Source of the DNA: Paracoccus sp. MKU1
GTDB lineage: Bacteria; Pseudomonadota; Alphaproteobacteria; Rhodobacterales; Rhodobacteraceae
Direction of reading: 5' to 3'
DNA: 64,000 bases
NCBI RefSeq assembly: GCF_001447385.1
Contig: NZ_LLWQ01000220.1
Span: 124,001-188,000, forward strand
The translations under genes and the position numbers were made by a program. Position 1 is the stretch's first letter. Each line of letters begins with the position of its first letter. Positions 54,662 through 63,981 of this stretch are shown here, piece after piece. The notes beneath the pieces were generated by a model. The model saw nothing but the letters and a program-made list of their open reading frames with translations, was not told the DNA's origin and ran no database searches.

Positions 54662-57118
54662 ATGTCCCGCATGCCCGATCTTCCCCGTTCCGCCCGCGTC
54701 GTCATCATCGGCGGCGGCATTTCGGGCTGTTCCGTCGCCTATCACCTGGCCGAGCTGGGCTGGACCGATATCGTGCTGCTGGAACGCCGGCAGCTGACCT
54801 GCGGCACGACCTGGCACGCAGCCGGGCTGGTCGGGCAATTGCGCGCCAGCCGCAACATGACCCGGCTGGCGAAATATTCCACCGACCTTTACCGCCGGCT
54901 GGAGACCGAGACCGGGCTTGCCACCGGCTTCAGCCAGCGCGGCTCGATGACAGTGGCGCTGACCGAGGCGCGGCGCGAGGAACTGTTGCGGCAAGCCTCG
55001 ATGGCCCGCGCCTTCGGCGTCGAGGTGAACGAGCTTTCGCCAAGCGAGATCAAGGCGCTCTACCCGCATCTTGAGCTTTCGGATGTGGTTTCCGGCGTGC
55101 ATCTGCCGGGCGACGGTCAGGCCGACCCGGCCAATATCGCGCTGGCGCTGGCCAAGGGCGCGCGGATGCGCGGCGCCCGCATCCACGAGGGCGTCAAGGT
55201 CAGCCGCGTCACCACCGACCGCGGCCGCGTCACCGGCGTCGACTGGCAGGCGGGCGACGAGCGCGGTCATATCGCCGCTGCCCATGTGGTGAATTGCGGC
55301 GGCATGTGGGGCCGCGATCTTGCGGCGCAGAACGGCGTCACCCTGCCGCTGCATGCCTGCGAGCATTTCTACATCGTCACCGAGACCATCCCCGGACTGA
55401 CGCAGCTTCCGGTGCTGCGCGTGCCCGACGAATGCGCCTATTACAAGGAGGACGCGGGCAAGATCCTGCTCGGCGCCTTCGAACCCGTCGCCAAGCCCTG
55501 GGGCATGGCCGGTATCCGCGAGGATTTCTGCTTCGACCAACTGCCCGAGGATTTCGACCATTTCGAGCCGATCCTTGAAAAAGCCGTGGCCCGCATGCCG
55601 GTCCTGGCGGAAACCGGCATCCATACCTTTTTCAACGGCCCGGAAAGCTTTACCCCCGACGACCGCTATTATCTGGGCGAGGCGCCGGAGCTGAAGGGCT
55701 ACTGGGTGGCGGCGGGCTACAATTCCATCGGCATCGTGTCGTCCGGCGGGGCGGGCATGGCGCTGGCGGCCTGGATGGACAAGGGCGAGCCGCCCTTCGA
55801 CCTGTGGGAGGTCGATATCCGCCGCGCCCAGCCCTTCCAACGCAATCGCCGCTATTTGCGCGAACGGGTGACCGAGACGCTGGGCCTGCTTTACGCCGAC
55901 CATTACCCCTATCGCCAGGTGGCGACGGCGCGCGGGCTGCGCCGCTCGCCGCTGCACGAGCATCTGAAGGCGCGCGGCGCGGTCTTCGGCGAGGTCGCGG
56001 GCTGGGAGCGCGCGAACTGGTTCGCCACCGACGGGCAGGAGCGCGAATACCGCTATTCCTGGGGCCGGCAGAACTGGTTCGACAACCAGCGCGCCGAGCA
56101 TATGGCGATGCGCGAGGGCGTCGGGCTGCTGGACATGTCGAGCTTCGGCAAGATCCGGGTCGAGGGGCGCGATGCGCTGGCCTTTCTGCAACGGCTATGC
56201 GCGAACGACATGGACGTGGCGCCGGGGCGCATCGTCTATACGCAGATGCTGAACGCGCGCGGCGGCGTCGAGTCCGACCTGACGGCGACGCGGCTGTCCG
56301 AGACCGCCTTCCTGCTGGTGCTACCCGGCGCGACCTTGCAGCGCGACCTGGCCTGGCTGCGCCGGCATCTGGACGACGCATTCGTCACCGTCACCGATCT
56401 CAGCGCCGCCGAGGCGGTGATCCCGGTCATGGGGCCGCGCGCGCGCGAGCTTCTGTCCCGCGTCTCGCCCGGTGATTTCTCGAACGAGGGCCACCCCTTC
56501 GGCACGGCGCGCGAGATCGAGATCGGCCTGGGCCTTTGCCGCGCGCATCGCATCTCTTACGTGGGCGAGCTGGGATGGGAGCTTTACGTCAGCGCCGATC
56601 AGGCCGCGCATGTCTTCGAGGTGCTGGCCGAGGCGGGCGAGGATCTGGGCCTGCGGCTCTGCGGGCTGCACGCCATGGATTCATGCCGCATCGAAAAGGC
56701 CTATCGCCATTTCGGCCATGACATCACCGACGAGGATCACGTGCTGGAGGCCGGCCTGGGCTTCGCGGTGAAACCCGGCAAGGGCGGTTTCATCGGCCGC
56801 GACGCGGTGCTGAAAAAGCGCGAGGCCGGGCTGGAACGCCGTCTGCTGCAATTCCGCCTGCGCGATCCCGAGCCGCTGCTGTTCCATAACGAGCCGATCC
56901 TGCGCGACGGGCGCATCGTCGGGCAATTGACCTCGGGCAATTACGGCCACGCGCTCGGCGCCGCCATCGGCCTGGGCTATGCCCCCTGCCGCCCGGACGA
57001 GACCGCCGAGGAACTGCTTGCATCGGACTGGCAGATCGAGGTCGCGGGCCGGCTGGTCGCAGCCGAGGCCAGCCTGAAGCCGCTCTACGACCCGGCAGGG
57101 CAACGGATCGCCGGATGA
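54662..57118 (+). CDS. Sarcosine/dimethylglycine dehydrogenase-type flavoprotein with GcvT domain
   Basis: 818 residues. N-terminal FAD domain VVIIGGGISGCSVAYHLAELG, with the covalent-flavin region TCGTTWHAAGLVGQLR (the His in HAAG), then a central linker and, from about residue 430, a C-terminal aminomethyltransferase (GcvT/GCV_T) fold with GVGLLDMSSFGKIRVEG, ARGGVESDLTATRL, YVGELGWELYVSAD and GHALGAAIGLGYAP. Such enzymes demethylate sarcosine, dimethylglycine or related N-methyl amino acids, passing the one-carbon unit to folate. The first ATG with family-like text is 54662; one at 54626 is in frame. The hydantoin operon in this window would make sarcosine. Confidence 0.88.
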   Translation: MSRMPDLPRSARVVIIGGGISGCSVAYHLAELGWTDIVLLERRQLTCGTTWHAAGLVGQLRASRNMTRLAKYSTDLYRRLETETGLATGFSQRGSMTVALTEARREELLRQASMARAFGVEVNELSPSEIKALYPHLELSDVVSGVHLPGDGQADPANIALALAKGARMRGARIHEGVKVSRVTTDRGRVTGVDWQAGDERGHIAAAHVVNCGGMWGRDLAAQNGVTLPLHACEHFYIVTETIPGLTQLPVLRVPDECAYYKEDAGKILLGAFEPVAKPWGMAGIREDFCFDQLPEDFDHFEPILEKAVARMPVLAETGIHTFFNGPESFTPDDRYYLGEAPELKGYWVAAGYNSIGIVSSGGAGMALAAWMDKGEPPFDLWEVDIRRAQPFQRNRRYLRERVTETLGLLYADHYPYRQVATARGLRRSPLHEHLKARGAVFGEVAGWERANWFATDGQEREYRYSWGRQNWFDNQRAEHMAMREGVGLLDMSSFGKIRVEGRDALAFLQRLCANDMDVAPGRIVYTQMLNARGGVESDLTATRLSETAFLLVLPGATLQRDLAWLRRHLDDAFVTVTDLSAAEAVIPVMGPRARELLSRVSPGDFSNEGHPFGTAREIEIGLGLCRAHRISYVGELGWELYVSADQAAHVFEVLAEAGEDLGLRLCGLHAMDSCRIEKAYRHFGHDITDEDHVLEAGLGFAVKPGKGGFIGRDAVLKKREAGLERRLLQFRLRDPEPLLFHNEPILRDGRIVGQLTSGNYGHALGAAIGLGYAPCRPDETAEELLASDWQIEVAGRLVAAEASLKPLYDPAGQRIAG

Positions 57119-57497
57119 GCCGGCCAGGCAGCGATTGCGGGGCTGGCAGGCGGCCCGCCGCACGCTTGGCGTGACCAGGACGCAGCGGATCGGCCTTCCC
57201 CGGTCGGCCGCGACGGCCGAATCGTATCCGAGTCGGTCTGACGGGCAGGCAGGACCGGCGCCATTCCCCTGTTTTGGGGAATGGCGCCAATCAGCCGGAA
57301 CTGCGAAGAATGTCCCGTCCGCTCGGGTTCGTGTAATTGCCACGAGAAGGCCCAAGGACGCTTATTTATATAATTCATAATCGTAACGAGTGCACCGGCC
57401 CTCGGGCCGGAGGTAATGAATTGGCATGCGCGGGCTATACCCGGGTTCGCGCATGCCATAACACGCCGCCATGGTCCTGGCCCCGGAGACAGCCCGT
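57119..57497. other. Promoter region of the signalling operon
   Basis: Holds TATAAT at 57369-57374 in an AT-rich stretch, a CCGGCCC/GGGCCGG hairpin at 57395-57410, and a 10-bp inverted repeat GGCATGCGCG/CGCGCATGCC (57423-57457, 15-base spacer). No coding sequence was recognised. No good -35 box matches the TATAAT. Confidence 0.5.
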
Positions 57498-58016
57498 ATG
57501 CATCGCGCGACCGAGTCGATCATCAGCAGAAGAACCTTTGTCCTGTCTGGCTCTATCGCGGCCTTTGCACCTGTCTCGCCCGTTTTTGCACGCACGGCCA
57601 GGGCGATGCTGACCATTACCGAACCTTCCGGCAATGTCCGGGCGCTGGAGGAGGCGGATATCGCGGCGCTGCCCTGGCAAGAGATCACCACGCGGACCCG
57701 CTGGACCGAAGGTGTTCAGACCTTCCGCGGCCCCTTTCTGAAGGACGTGCTGACCGGCGGCGGCATGTCCCGGTCGGATCTTGCCGGGCGCAACCTGCTG
57801 ATGAAGGCGCTGAACGATTTCGGCATCGTCGTTCCCGCCGACGATGCCTGGAACTACGACCCCATCCTGGCCCGCGAGATGAACGGCAAGCTCATGCGGG
57901 TGCGCGACAAGGGGCCGCTCTGGCTGGTCTATCCGCGGGACCAGCGGCCCGAACTGCAAAACGCCGTCATGGACGAACGCTGGATCTGGCAATTGTTCGA
58001 GATCACCGTGCTCTGA
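57498..58016 (+). CDS. Exported sulfite-oxidase-fold protein without cysteine
   Basis: 172 residues. SRRTFVLSGSIAAFAPVSPVFARTA is a signal sequence of Tat/Sec style. The mature part, LTITEPSGNVRALEEADIAAL, WTEGVQTFRGPFLKDVL, DDAWNYDPILAREMNGKLMRVRDKGPLWLVYPRD, reads as the molybdopterin-oxidoreductase (sulfite-oxidase) fold but has no Cys at all, so it cannot bind molybdenum cofactor in the usual way. It is joined to a histidine kinase gene by a 1-nt TGATG overlap, suggesting a periplasmic ligand sensor for that kinase. ATG 57498 has GGAG upstream; an ATG at 57471 is also in frame. Confidence 0.75.
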   Translation: MHRATESIISRRTFVLSGSIAAFAPVSPVFARTARAMLTITEPSGNVRALEEADIAALPWQEITTRTRWTEGVQTFRGPFLKDVLTGGGMSRSDLAGRNLLMKALNDFGIVVPADDAWNYDPILAREMNGKLMRVRDKGPLWLVYPRDQRPELQNAVMDERWIWQLFEITVL

Positions 58017-59440
58017 TGCGCCTGCGCGGCCCTCATTTCGCGCTGCTGACGATTGCAAGCTTCGTGCTGCTGTTCGTCTATTCGCTCGCCCAGCTGATCC
58101 ATATCGACCATACCTTCCGCAAGGAGATCGTCGAAGGCAATCTGTGGACCGCGACCCAGGCGGATCGCGAGGCCCAGAACCTGATGCTGACCCTATATCG
58201 CGTCAGTCTGGATCGGGATATCGACGATGTGCTGCTGCGCTTCGACATCTTCTACAGCCGCATCGCGCTGATGACGGACCGGCCGCAGATCGACTATTTC
58301 CACTCGATCGGCGTCGGCGAGCAGGTCGTTCAAGCCAAGGCCCTGCTGGATGAACTCGATACAGCCATTTCGGCCAGCGATTTCGATTTCTCCGATGCCG
58401 GCGCGCTGATGCCGCGCGTCGCCGAGCTTTCAATGATCCTGCGCGAGATCACCAATGCCTCGGCACTGAAGGAGCGGATCGAACGCCATGCCCGCAGGGA
58501 GACCCTGCTGCGCGTGTTCCAGCTGCTGCTGCTCTCGGTCGGCGGCACCTTCGTGAGCGGCGTCATCATGGCCGGCCTGCTGTGGCGGAACATGCGCCGG
58601 TCCATGCGCGCGCAAGCCGAGCTGCAACGCCATCGCGCGGAACTGGAAAAGACCGTCGTCGCCCGGACCCGGGAGTTGCAGGAGGCGCTCGAGGTCGAGC
58701 GCCGGGCCAAGGAGGTCTATCGCAGCTTCATCGTCACCGTCTCGCATCAGTTCCGCACCCCGGTCTCCATCATCCACATGATCGCCCAAAGACAGCTGCG
58801 CGGCGAGGAGACGCTTTCCAACGAGGCGCTTCAGCGCAAGTTCAGCCGGATCCTGGACGCGGCGAAACGGCTCGAGCGGCTGCTGAGGGGCTTTCTGGCC
58901 TCGGCCAGCGTCGAGGGCAAGGATATCTCGCTCTCGCGCCGGATCGTGGATCTCAACGTGATCGCCGAGATCGCCGCGGAGCAGACGAGGCAGGCCCATC
59001 CCGGCCGGATCCTGGAGATCGGCCTGTCGGAAACGCCGCTCAGGACGGATGGCGACCCGGTGCTGCTGGAGCAGGTGGTGCTGAACCTGCTCTCCAATGC
59101 CATGAAATATTCCGACGCGCCGGCGCCGGTGCGTCTGGACACATGGCGGGACGGCGACCGGATCTTCTGCCGCGTCAAGGATTGCGGGCTGGGCATCCCG
59201 GAGGCGGCGCAGGACGCGGTTTTCGACAGGTTCTATCGCGCCCCGAACGTGCACAGATTGCCCGGGGTCGGGGTTGGCCTGAGCCTCGTTCGTGATATTG
59301 TCTCACTGCATGGCGGCACGGTCACCTTCACTTCGCGGATGGGCGAGGGCTCCGAATTCGTCGTCGCCGTGCCTGCTGCGGGGGAACAGGCCAATGAGTC
59401 GGGGGCGCATACCGGCAACCATTCTCTGTGTCGAGGATGA
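58016..59440 (+). CDS. Sensor histidine kinase
   Basis: 474 residues. TM1 at about 8-27, a periplasmic sensing region of about 135 residues, TM2 at about 164-190, a coiled-coil-like stretch RAQAELQRHRAELEKTVVARTRELQEALEVERR, then the phosphoacceptor His244 in VTVSHQFRTPVSIIHM. ATP-binding motifs: N box NLLSNAMKYS, G1 DCGLGIPE, F DRFYRAPN, G2 GVGVGLSLVRDI. Overlaps the preceding gene by 1 nt and the response-regulator gene by 47 nt. Confidence 0.9.
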   Translation: MRLRGPHFALLTIASFVLLFVYSLAQLIHIDHTFRKEIVEGNLWTATQADREAQNLMLTLYRVSLDRDIDDVLLRFDIFYSRIALMTDRPQIDYFHSIGVGEQVVQAKALLDELDTAISASDFDFSDAGALMPRVAELSMILREITNASALKERIERHARRETLLRVFQLLLLSVGGTFVSGVIMAGLLWRNMRRSMRAQAELQRHRAELEKTVVARTRELQEALEVERRAKEVYRSFIVTVSHQFRTPVSIIHMIAQRQLRGEETLSNEALQRKFSRILDAAKRLERLLRGFLASASVEGKDISLSRRIVDLNVIAEIAAEQTRQAHPGRILEIGLSETPLRTDGDPVLLEQVVLNLLSNAMKYSDAPAPVRLDTWRDGDRIFCRVKDCGLGIPEAAQDAVFDRFYRAPNVHRLPGVGVGLSLVRDIVSLHGGTVTFTSRMGEGSEFVVAVPAAGEQANESGAHTGNHSLCRG

Positions 59441-60026
59441 GGAATTCATTCTCGAGGAGCTGGGTGAGGAACTCTCGTCCCGAGGCTATGCGGTCCTGAC
59501 CGCCTCGAACGGCGACGAGGCAGAGGCCATCCTGTCCAGGAACCGGCCGGATATCGTTCTGTGCGATGTCATGCTGCCCGGACGCAGCGGTTTCGAATTG
59601 CTGAGCGACCTGCGCGCGTCGGGCAAGCTGGCGGAAACCACGGCCTTCATCTTTCTGACCGCCTTGTCGGATCGCGAACCGCATCTGACCGGGCTGCGCG
59701 CCGGCGCCGACGATTACCTCACCAAGCCGATCGATCTCGACCTCTTGCATCTCAAGATCGAGAACCGGCTGGCCTTTGCGCATCGCCTACGCATGGTCCC
59801 AGCGGGAGAGCCGCCGGGCGTTCACCTGTCCCGCCGCGAGCAGCAGGTCCTGTCGCTGCTGGGGCAGGGCGAAAGGACCGGCGCCATCGCATCCCGGCTG
59901 GAAATCTCGGAGCACACGGTCAGCCACTACATCAAGGAGCTTTACCGCAAGCTCGGCATCAACAATCGCGCCGACGCCGCCCGAATGGCCATTTCGCTGG
60001 GACTGGGGGCGACGATCAGGCCCTAG
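59394..60026 (+). CDS. Response regulator, REC plus LuxR-type HTH
   Basis: 210 residues. Receiver domain with acidic pair VEDEEF, phospho-acceptor Asp58 in IVLCDVMLPGRSGFE, Thr in FLTALS and Lys in YLTKPIDL; C-terminal NarL/LuxR HTH with LSRREQQVLSLLGQGERTGAIASRL and SEHTVSHYIKELYRKLG. Cognate of the kinase: its ATG lies within the last 47 nt of the kinase gene, with GGGGGAA upstream. Confidence 0.9.
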   Translation: MSRGRIPATILCVEDEEFILEELGEELSSRGYAVLTASNGDEAEAILSRNRPDIVLCDVMLPGRSGFELLSDLRASGKLAETTAFIFLTALSDREPHLTGLRAGADDYLTKPIDLDLLHLKIENRLAFAHRLRMVPAGEPPGVHLSRREQQVLSLLGQGERTGAIASRLEISEHTVSHYIKELYRKLGINNRADAARMAISLGLGATIRP

Positions 60027-60144
60027 CCCGCTCTTCCCGCTCCAGCCAGCGCGGCGGGGAGGGGCGATCCTGTCCAAGGGCGGCAAGGCGGTCCTCGTGC
60101 GGGGCGAGATCTCGGAAACCGCGGTCTGCGGCGCCATGGTGCAG

Positions 60145-60246
60145 GCGGCCGAGCAGGTCTCGATGAGGCTGTTCCTCTTGTCGGAGGAGACATCGAGTTT
60201 CACCGGCGGCATCCCCGCGACCGACGGAGGCTGGACCGCCTATTGA
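60145..60246 (+). pseudogene. Remnant of a short-chain dehydrogenase C-terminus
   Basis: The frame ending at 60246 reads AEQVSMRLFLLSEETSSFTG then GIPATDGGWTAY, which is the C-terminal strand-helix signature of short-chain dehydrogenases (FLASDEASFITG...VDGGWTA). No Rossmann part, YxxxK or start is found upstream in the remaining 120 nt after the response regulator. It is a decayed 3' end. Confidence 0.45.
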
Positions 60247-60296
60247 CGCGCGCGGCCAAGGCCGGAGGCGCCTTCGCCCTGCGGAAAACCCCTCGG

Positions 60297-61232
60297 CTAT
60301 CCGGGCACGGCACCCAGCAGCCGGCAACTCTGCGCCTCGACCCAATCGCGGGCATGGCTGATGAAGGCGCGGTGCAATTGCGTCCGCTCGGTTCCCTTGC
60401 CCATCATCAGGCCCAGCGTCATCGGCCGCGGTCTGCCAGTAAGGGGGATGAAGCGCATGGGCTTGCCGTCCGGCGCCACGTCATGCAGCGGCCGGACATT
60501 CACGATGGAATAGCCGAAGCCGTTGGCGACAAGGCTGCGCATCACCGCCATGTCCCGGGTCCGCTCGGCGATATTGGCGCGCAGCCCGGCCTTGGCAAAG
60601 AAGGACAGGAAATAATCCGAGCTCAGCGGCAGGTCGAGCAGAACCATCGGATAGGGCGCAAGCTGCTGGACCGAGACCTCGGACAGCGCCGCCAGCGGAT
60701 GATCCTCGCTGATCGCGACCAGCGGCGGCAATGCGACGATCGGCAAGAAGTGCAGATCGACCGGGAGGTCGAGGTCATAGCTCAGCGCCAGGTCGATCTT
60801 GGCCTGGCGCAGCAGGCTGAAAAGCTCGGCTTGGTCGGCCTCGACCTGCGAGATGCGGACCTCGCTGTGCTGCTCGACAAAGCTGCGCCGCAGGCCGGGC
60901 AGGACGATCTGGGCGAAGGTGCTGAGACAGCCGATCGCCAGCGGGCCGCGGACCAGGCCGGACAAATCCCCGGCAAGATCGCGCAATGCCGCCGCCTGGC
61001 GCAGCACCGTCTGCGCATGATCCAGCAATTTGCGCCCCGCCAGCGTCGGCGTCAGCCCCTGCGCATGGTACCGGACGAAAAGCTTGACCCCCAGCTCTTC
61101 CTCGAGCTGAGAGATCCCGGCCGAGATCGAGGGCGACGAGACATTCACCTGCTGCGAGGCGGCGGCGATGCTGCCGGTTTCTCCCACAGCGACAAAATAT
61201 TCCAGTTGCCGCAACGTATAGCGAAGGGGCAT
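60297..61232 (-). CDS. LysR family transcriptional regulator
   Basis: 311 residues. HTH with RYTLRQLEYFVAVGETGSIAAASQQVN and SSPSISAGISQLEEELGVKLF, a linker, then an effector domain beginning LAIGCLSTFAQIVLPGL. The N-terminal wording resembles the CbbR/CysB-like and BenM-like group. Same strand as the DUF1028, RidA and monooxygenase genes upstream; separated from them by 287 nt, so its target could be that set or a plus-strand partner no longer present. No dyad was found in the gap. Confidence 0.88.
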   Translation of the reverse strand: MPLRYTLRQLEYFVAVGETGSIAAASQQVNVSSPSISAGISQLEEELGVKLFVRYHAQGLTPTLAGRKLLDHAQTVLRQAAALRDLAGDLSGLVRGPLAIGCLSTFAQIVLPGLRRSFVEQHSEVRISQVEADQAELFSLLRQAKIDLALSYDLDLPVDLHFLPIVALPPLVAISEDHPLAALSEVSVQQLAPYPMVLLDLPLSSDYFLSFFAKAGLRANIAERTRDMAVMRSLVANGFGYSIVNVRPLHDVAPDGKPMRFIPLTGRPRPMTLGLMMGKGTERTQLHRAFISHARDWVEAQSCRLLGAVPG

Positions 61233-61519
61233 GTTTCTTCCGGCTCGGTGGTTGGCATCGCGGCGAAAGCCTTCGCCGCCCGTCCTTACGCCGCCGGCTG
61301 GGAACCCGCGCAGACGTGGCCGGAGTATTGCCCCAAAACAGCCGGCGCCGCAAGCAATGTGGCATGATGACGCAGCCCGGGCCTGCGAAAATCCCCCCGG
61401 CGCCGCCAAGGGCAATGCCCGAAAAGCCCGGCCGGGGAAAGGGGCGGCGGGCTTCGACCGGATGGACCGGCGGCGGTCATGCGGCACGGCTGGCGACCGC
61501 GAGGCCCAGCCGCAGGGCT

Positions 61520-62194
61520 TCATTCGTCGCCCGGCACCCCGTAGGACGGCGCCGCGCGCGGATCCAGCGCGCGCTGGACATAGGCGTCGAGCTGCGGCTT
61601 GTAGATGTCCCACAACCGGGCGACGGCCTCGATGGGGCACGCCTCGGTCCAGTCGCAGCGCAGGTCGGCCACGGGCCAGCTGACCTTGTCCACGATCATC
61701 ATGCCCGCCGAATGCACCGGGCCCGCCTCGCCCCCGGCGGCGAGCCCGGCGCGCAGCGCGGCGATCAGCCGGTCGCCGATATGGCCCGAAGCCGCCAGAT
61801 AGCCCTCCACGATGGCCTGCGGCACGCCGTCATTGGCCAGCAGATTGCCGCCGGAGGCGACGTTTTCCGCTTGCGCCTGCGTCCAGATGCCCAGCGAGTT
61901 CGGCCCGGAATGGATCGCCGTCATGCCATTGCGGTCCACCGCCAGGACCTGCCGGTAGTCGATGAACCGCCCCCGGCGCCGCAGTTCGGCAATGGCGTCG
62001 GCCGCCGAGCGGCCGCCTGCCATCAGGTCCAGCGCCAGAGGGCCGAGCGCGGGATCGGTCACGTTCTGCGAGGCGACCGCGCCCACACCCGCGCGGGCAT
62101 AAGAACAGCGCGCCGCCACCGCCGGCGAGGACGAGGATATGGCGATCCCGAACATGCCGGTCTCGGGGCAGCGCGCCACCAGCGAGAACGTCAT
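61520..62194 (-). CDS. DUF1028 family protein
   Basis: 224 residues. The Ntn-hydrolase-like DUF1028 family shows here: TFSLVARCPETGMFGIAISSSSPAVAARC, GVGAVASQNVTDPALGPLALDLM, YRQVLAVDRNGMTAIHSG, QAENVASGGNLLAND and EAGPVHSAGMMIVDK. Function of the family is not established; members sit beside amidases and RidA proteins in amino-acid or nucleotide degradation. Directly follows the RidA-like gene (4 nt gap) on the minus strand. Confidence 0.9.
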   Translation of the reverse strand: MTFSLVARCPETGMFGIAISSSSPAVAARCSYARAGVGAVASQNVTDPALGPLALDLMAGGRSAADAIAELRRRGRFIDYRQVLAVDRNGMTAIHSGPNSLGIWTQAQAENVASGGNLLANDGVPQAIVEGYLAASGHIGDRLIAALRAGLAAGGEAGPVHSAGMMIVDKVSWPVADLRCDWTEACPIEAVARLWDIYKPQLDAYVQRALDPRAAPSYGVPGDE

Positions 62195-62198
62195 CGGC

Positions 62199-62615
62199 TC
62201 ACTCCGGGATGACGGCGGTGCCGTCGATCTCGACCAGCCATTCCGGCCGCGCCAGCGCCTGCACCACCAGCCCGGTCGAGACCGGATGCACGCCGCGGAG
62301 ATATTCGCCCATGGTGCGATAGACCGCCTCGCGGTGCCGCACGTCGGTGATATAGACGACGACCTTGACCAGATGCTCCATCCGGCCGCCGGCCTCCTCG
62401 ATCAGCTGCCGGATGTTCTGCATGACCTTGTGGGTCTGCTCGACCGGGTCGTGGCTGTCGATGTTCGCGGCCGTGTCCAGGTCCTGCGGGCACTGCCCGC
62501 GCAGCCAGACGATGCGGCCCCCCTGGGTGACCACCGCCTGGCACAGGTCGTTGTCGAGCCGCTGCTCGGGATAGGTGTCCTTGGTATTGAATTTGCGGAT
62601 GCGGGTGTGGGTCAT
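62199..62615 (-). CDS. RidA/YjgF family protein
   Basis: 138 residues. RidA-type enamine/imine deaminase fold with AVVTQGGRIVWLRGQCPQD, QTHKVMQNIRQLIEEAGG, VKVVVYITDVRHREAVYRTMGEYL and the ending LARPEWLVEIDGTAVI. The usual Arg in the active site lies in ALARPEWLVE. RidA family members hydrolyse reactive enamines from amino-acid catabolism. GGAG six bases ahead of ATG 62615; an ATG at 62627 is also in frame. Confidence 0.9.
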   Translation of the reverse strand: MTHTRIRKFNTKDTYPEQRLDNDLCQAVVTQGGRIVWLRGQCPQDLDTAANIDSHDPVEQTHKVMQNIRQLIEEAGGRMEHLVKVVVYITDVRHREAVYRTMGEYLRGVHPVSTGLVVQALARPEWLVEIDGTAVIPE

Positions 62616-62709
62616 CCTGGTCTCCATGGCTGCGGCGCGCATCGTCAGGGCGCCGGTTGAAGGGGCTCTCCGACTTGCTGCCGGCAAGGGATCGGAGGGG
62701 ATCGCATGC

Positions 62710-63981
62710 TCAGGCCTCTTGCAGCGTCCGCTGGGGCTTGCCCTGGTAATCGCTGTATTTGCGCTGGATCGTGATCTGTTCGGCAATATGCCGGGCATCG
62801 TGCCAGACGCCCCAGATGAAGCTGGAGCCGCGCCGCGACTGCCAAGGCAGCCCCAGGAAATACAGCCCCGGCTCGACCGAGACGCCGCGCTGGTGGATCG
62901 GGCGGCCGCGTTCGTCGAAGGCATCGGCCTTGATCCAGCCGAAATCCACCGCAAAGCCGGTGGCCCAGATGACGGTCGCGATCCCGGCTTCGGCAAGGTC
63001 CAGGTCCGGAATCGGCGCCGTCACGCAATCCGGGTCGGGCTCGCGCCTGCGCGCTTCGGGTTCCTCGGGCAGGTCAAGGCCGTTGCGCCGGATATAGGCA
63101 TCGGCCTCGTCCAGCAGGGAAAGGTAGTTCTCGTCGCCCCGGTCGAGGTTCTGGCGCAGGTCCGGGGCAAAGCGCAGGCGGCCGTCGCGATAGGCTTCGG
63201 TCCTGCCCAGCAGCACCATGCCCTGATTGCCCAGGCGGCGGAAATCCACCGTCTCGCCGCCGCGCGCGCCGCTGACGGCGATGGTCACATGCTCGGTGCC
63301 CGGCGCCGGGGCGGCCATGTCCCATTTGCCGAGCACGCCCAGCCACCAGCAGAAATCGCGGCCGCGATAGGCGCGCGGCGGCCGGTCATGCGGACCGACC
63401 GACAGATAGACCTTGCGCCCCGCCCGCAGCAATTCATCGGCGATCTGCACGCCCGAGGAGCCCGCTCCGATCACCAGCACCGCCCCCTCCGGCAACTGTC
63501 CCGGATTGCGATAGGCGCTGGAATGGATCTGCATGAGACCGGCGGCGTCGGGGATCAGCGGGGGAATGATCGGCTTCTGAAACGGGCCGGTGGCCGCGAC
63601 GACGCGCTCGGCCTCGATCACGCCCTGCGAGGTGGTGACGGCGAAGCCGGCACGGCCCGCGTTCCGGTGCAGCTCGCGCACCTCGACCCCGCAGCGGATC
63701 GGGGCGTTGATCTTCCTGGCATAGGCCACGAAGTAATCCGCCACGTCCTCCTTGGCGACGAAGCCGTCGGGATCGCCCGGAAACTCCATGCCGGGAAAGC
63801 GGTCATGCCAGGCGGGGCCGTTGGCGACCAGGGCATCCCAGCGTTCCGAACGCCAGCGTTCGGCGATCCGACCGCGTTCGAGGACCAGATGCGGCACACC
63901 GGCCTCGCTCAGATGCTCGCTCATCGCCACGCCGGCCTGACCGGCGCCGACAATCAGCGTGTCGATCTTCTCAACTGACAT
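62710..63981 (-). CDS. FAD/NAD(P)-dependent flavin monooxygenase-like protein
   Basis: 423 residues. FAD site DTLIVGAGQAGVAMSEHL near the N-terminus and NADPH site VLVIGAGSSGVQIADELL at about residue 168; the C-terminal VIWATGFAVDFGWIK is the usual ATG-F motif. CzcO-like/flavin-containing monooxygenase group. With the RidA and DUF1028 genes it may form an oxidative degradation operon. GGAAGGAC precedes the ATG; 19 bases remain to the window edge. Confidence 0.88.
   Translation of the reverse strand: MSVEKIDTLIVGAGQAGVAMSEHLSEAGVPHLVLERGRIAERWRSERWDALVANGPAWHDRFPGMEFPGDPDGFVAKEDVADYFVAYARKINAPIRCGVEVRELHRNAGRAGFAVTTSQGVIEAERVVAATGPFQKPIIPPLIPDAAGLMQIHSSAYRNPGQLPEGAVLVIGAGSSGVQIADELLRAGRKVYLSVGPHDRPPRAYRGRDFCWWLGVLGKWDMAAPAPGTEHVTIAVSGARGGETVDFRRLGNQGMVLLGRTEAYRDGRLRFAPDLRQNLDRGDENYLSLLDEADAYIRRNGLDLPEEPEARRREPDPDCVTAPIPDLDLAEAGIATVIWATGFAVDFGWIKADAFDERGRPIHQRGVSVEPGLYFLGLPWQSRRGSSFIWGVWHDARHIAEQITIQRKYSDYQGKPQRTLQEA

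Noticed and set aside
57416..58015. Upstream extension of the histidine kinase frame
   Set aside because: This part is the antisense-like second frame over the exported sulfite-oxidase-fold gene; the kinase text starts at 58016 with its first transmembrane helix.
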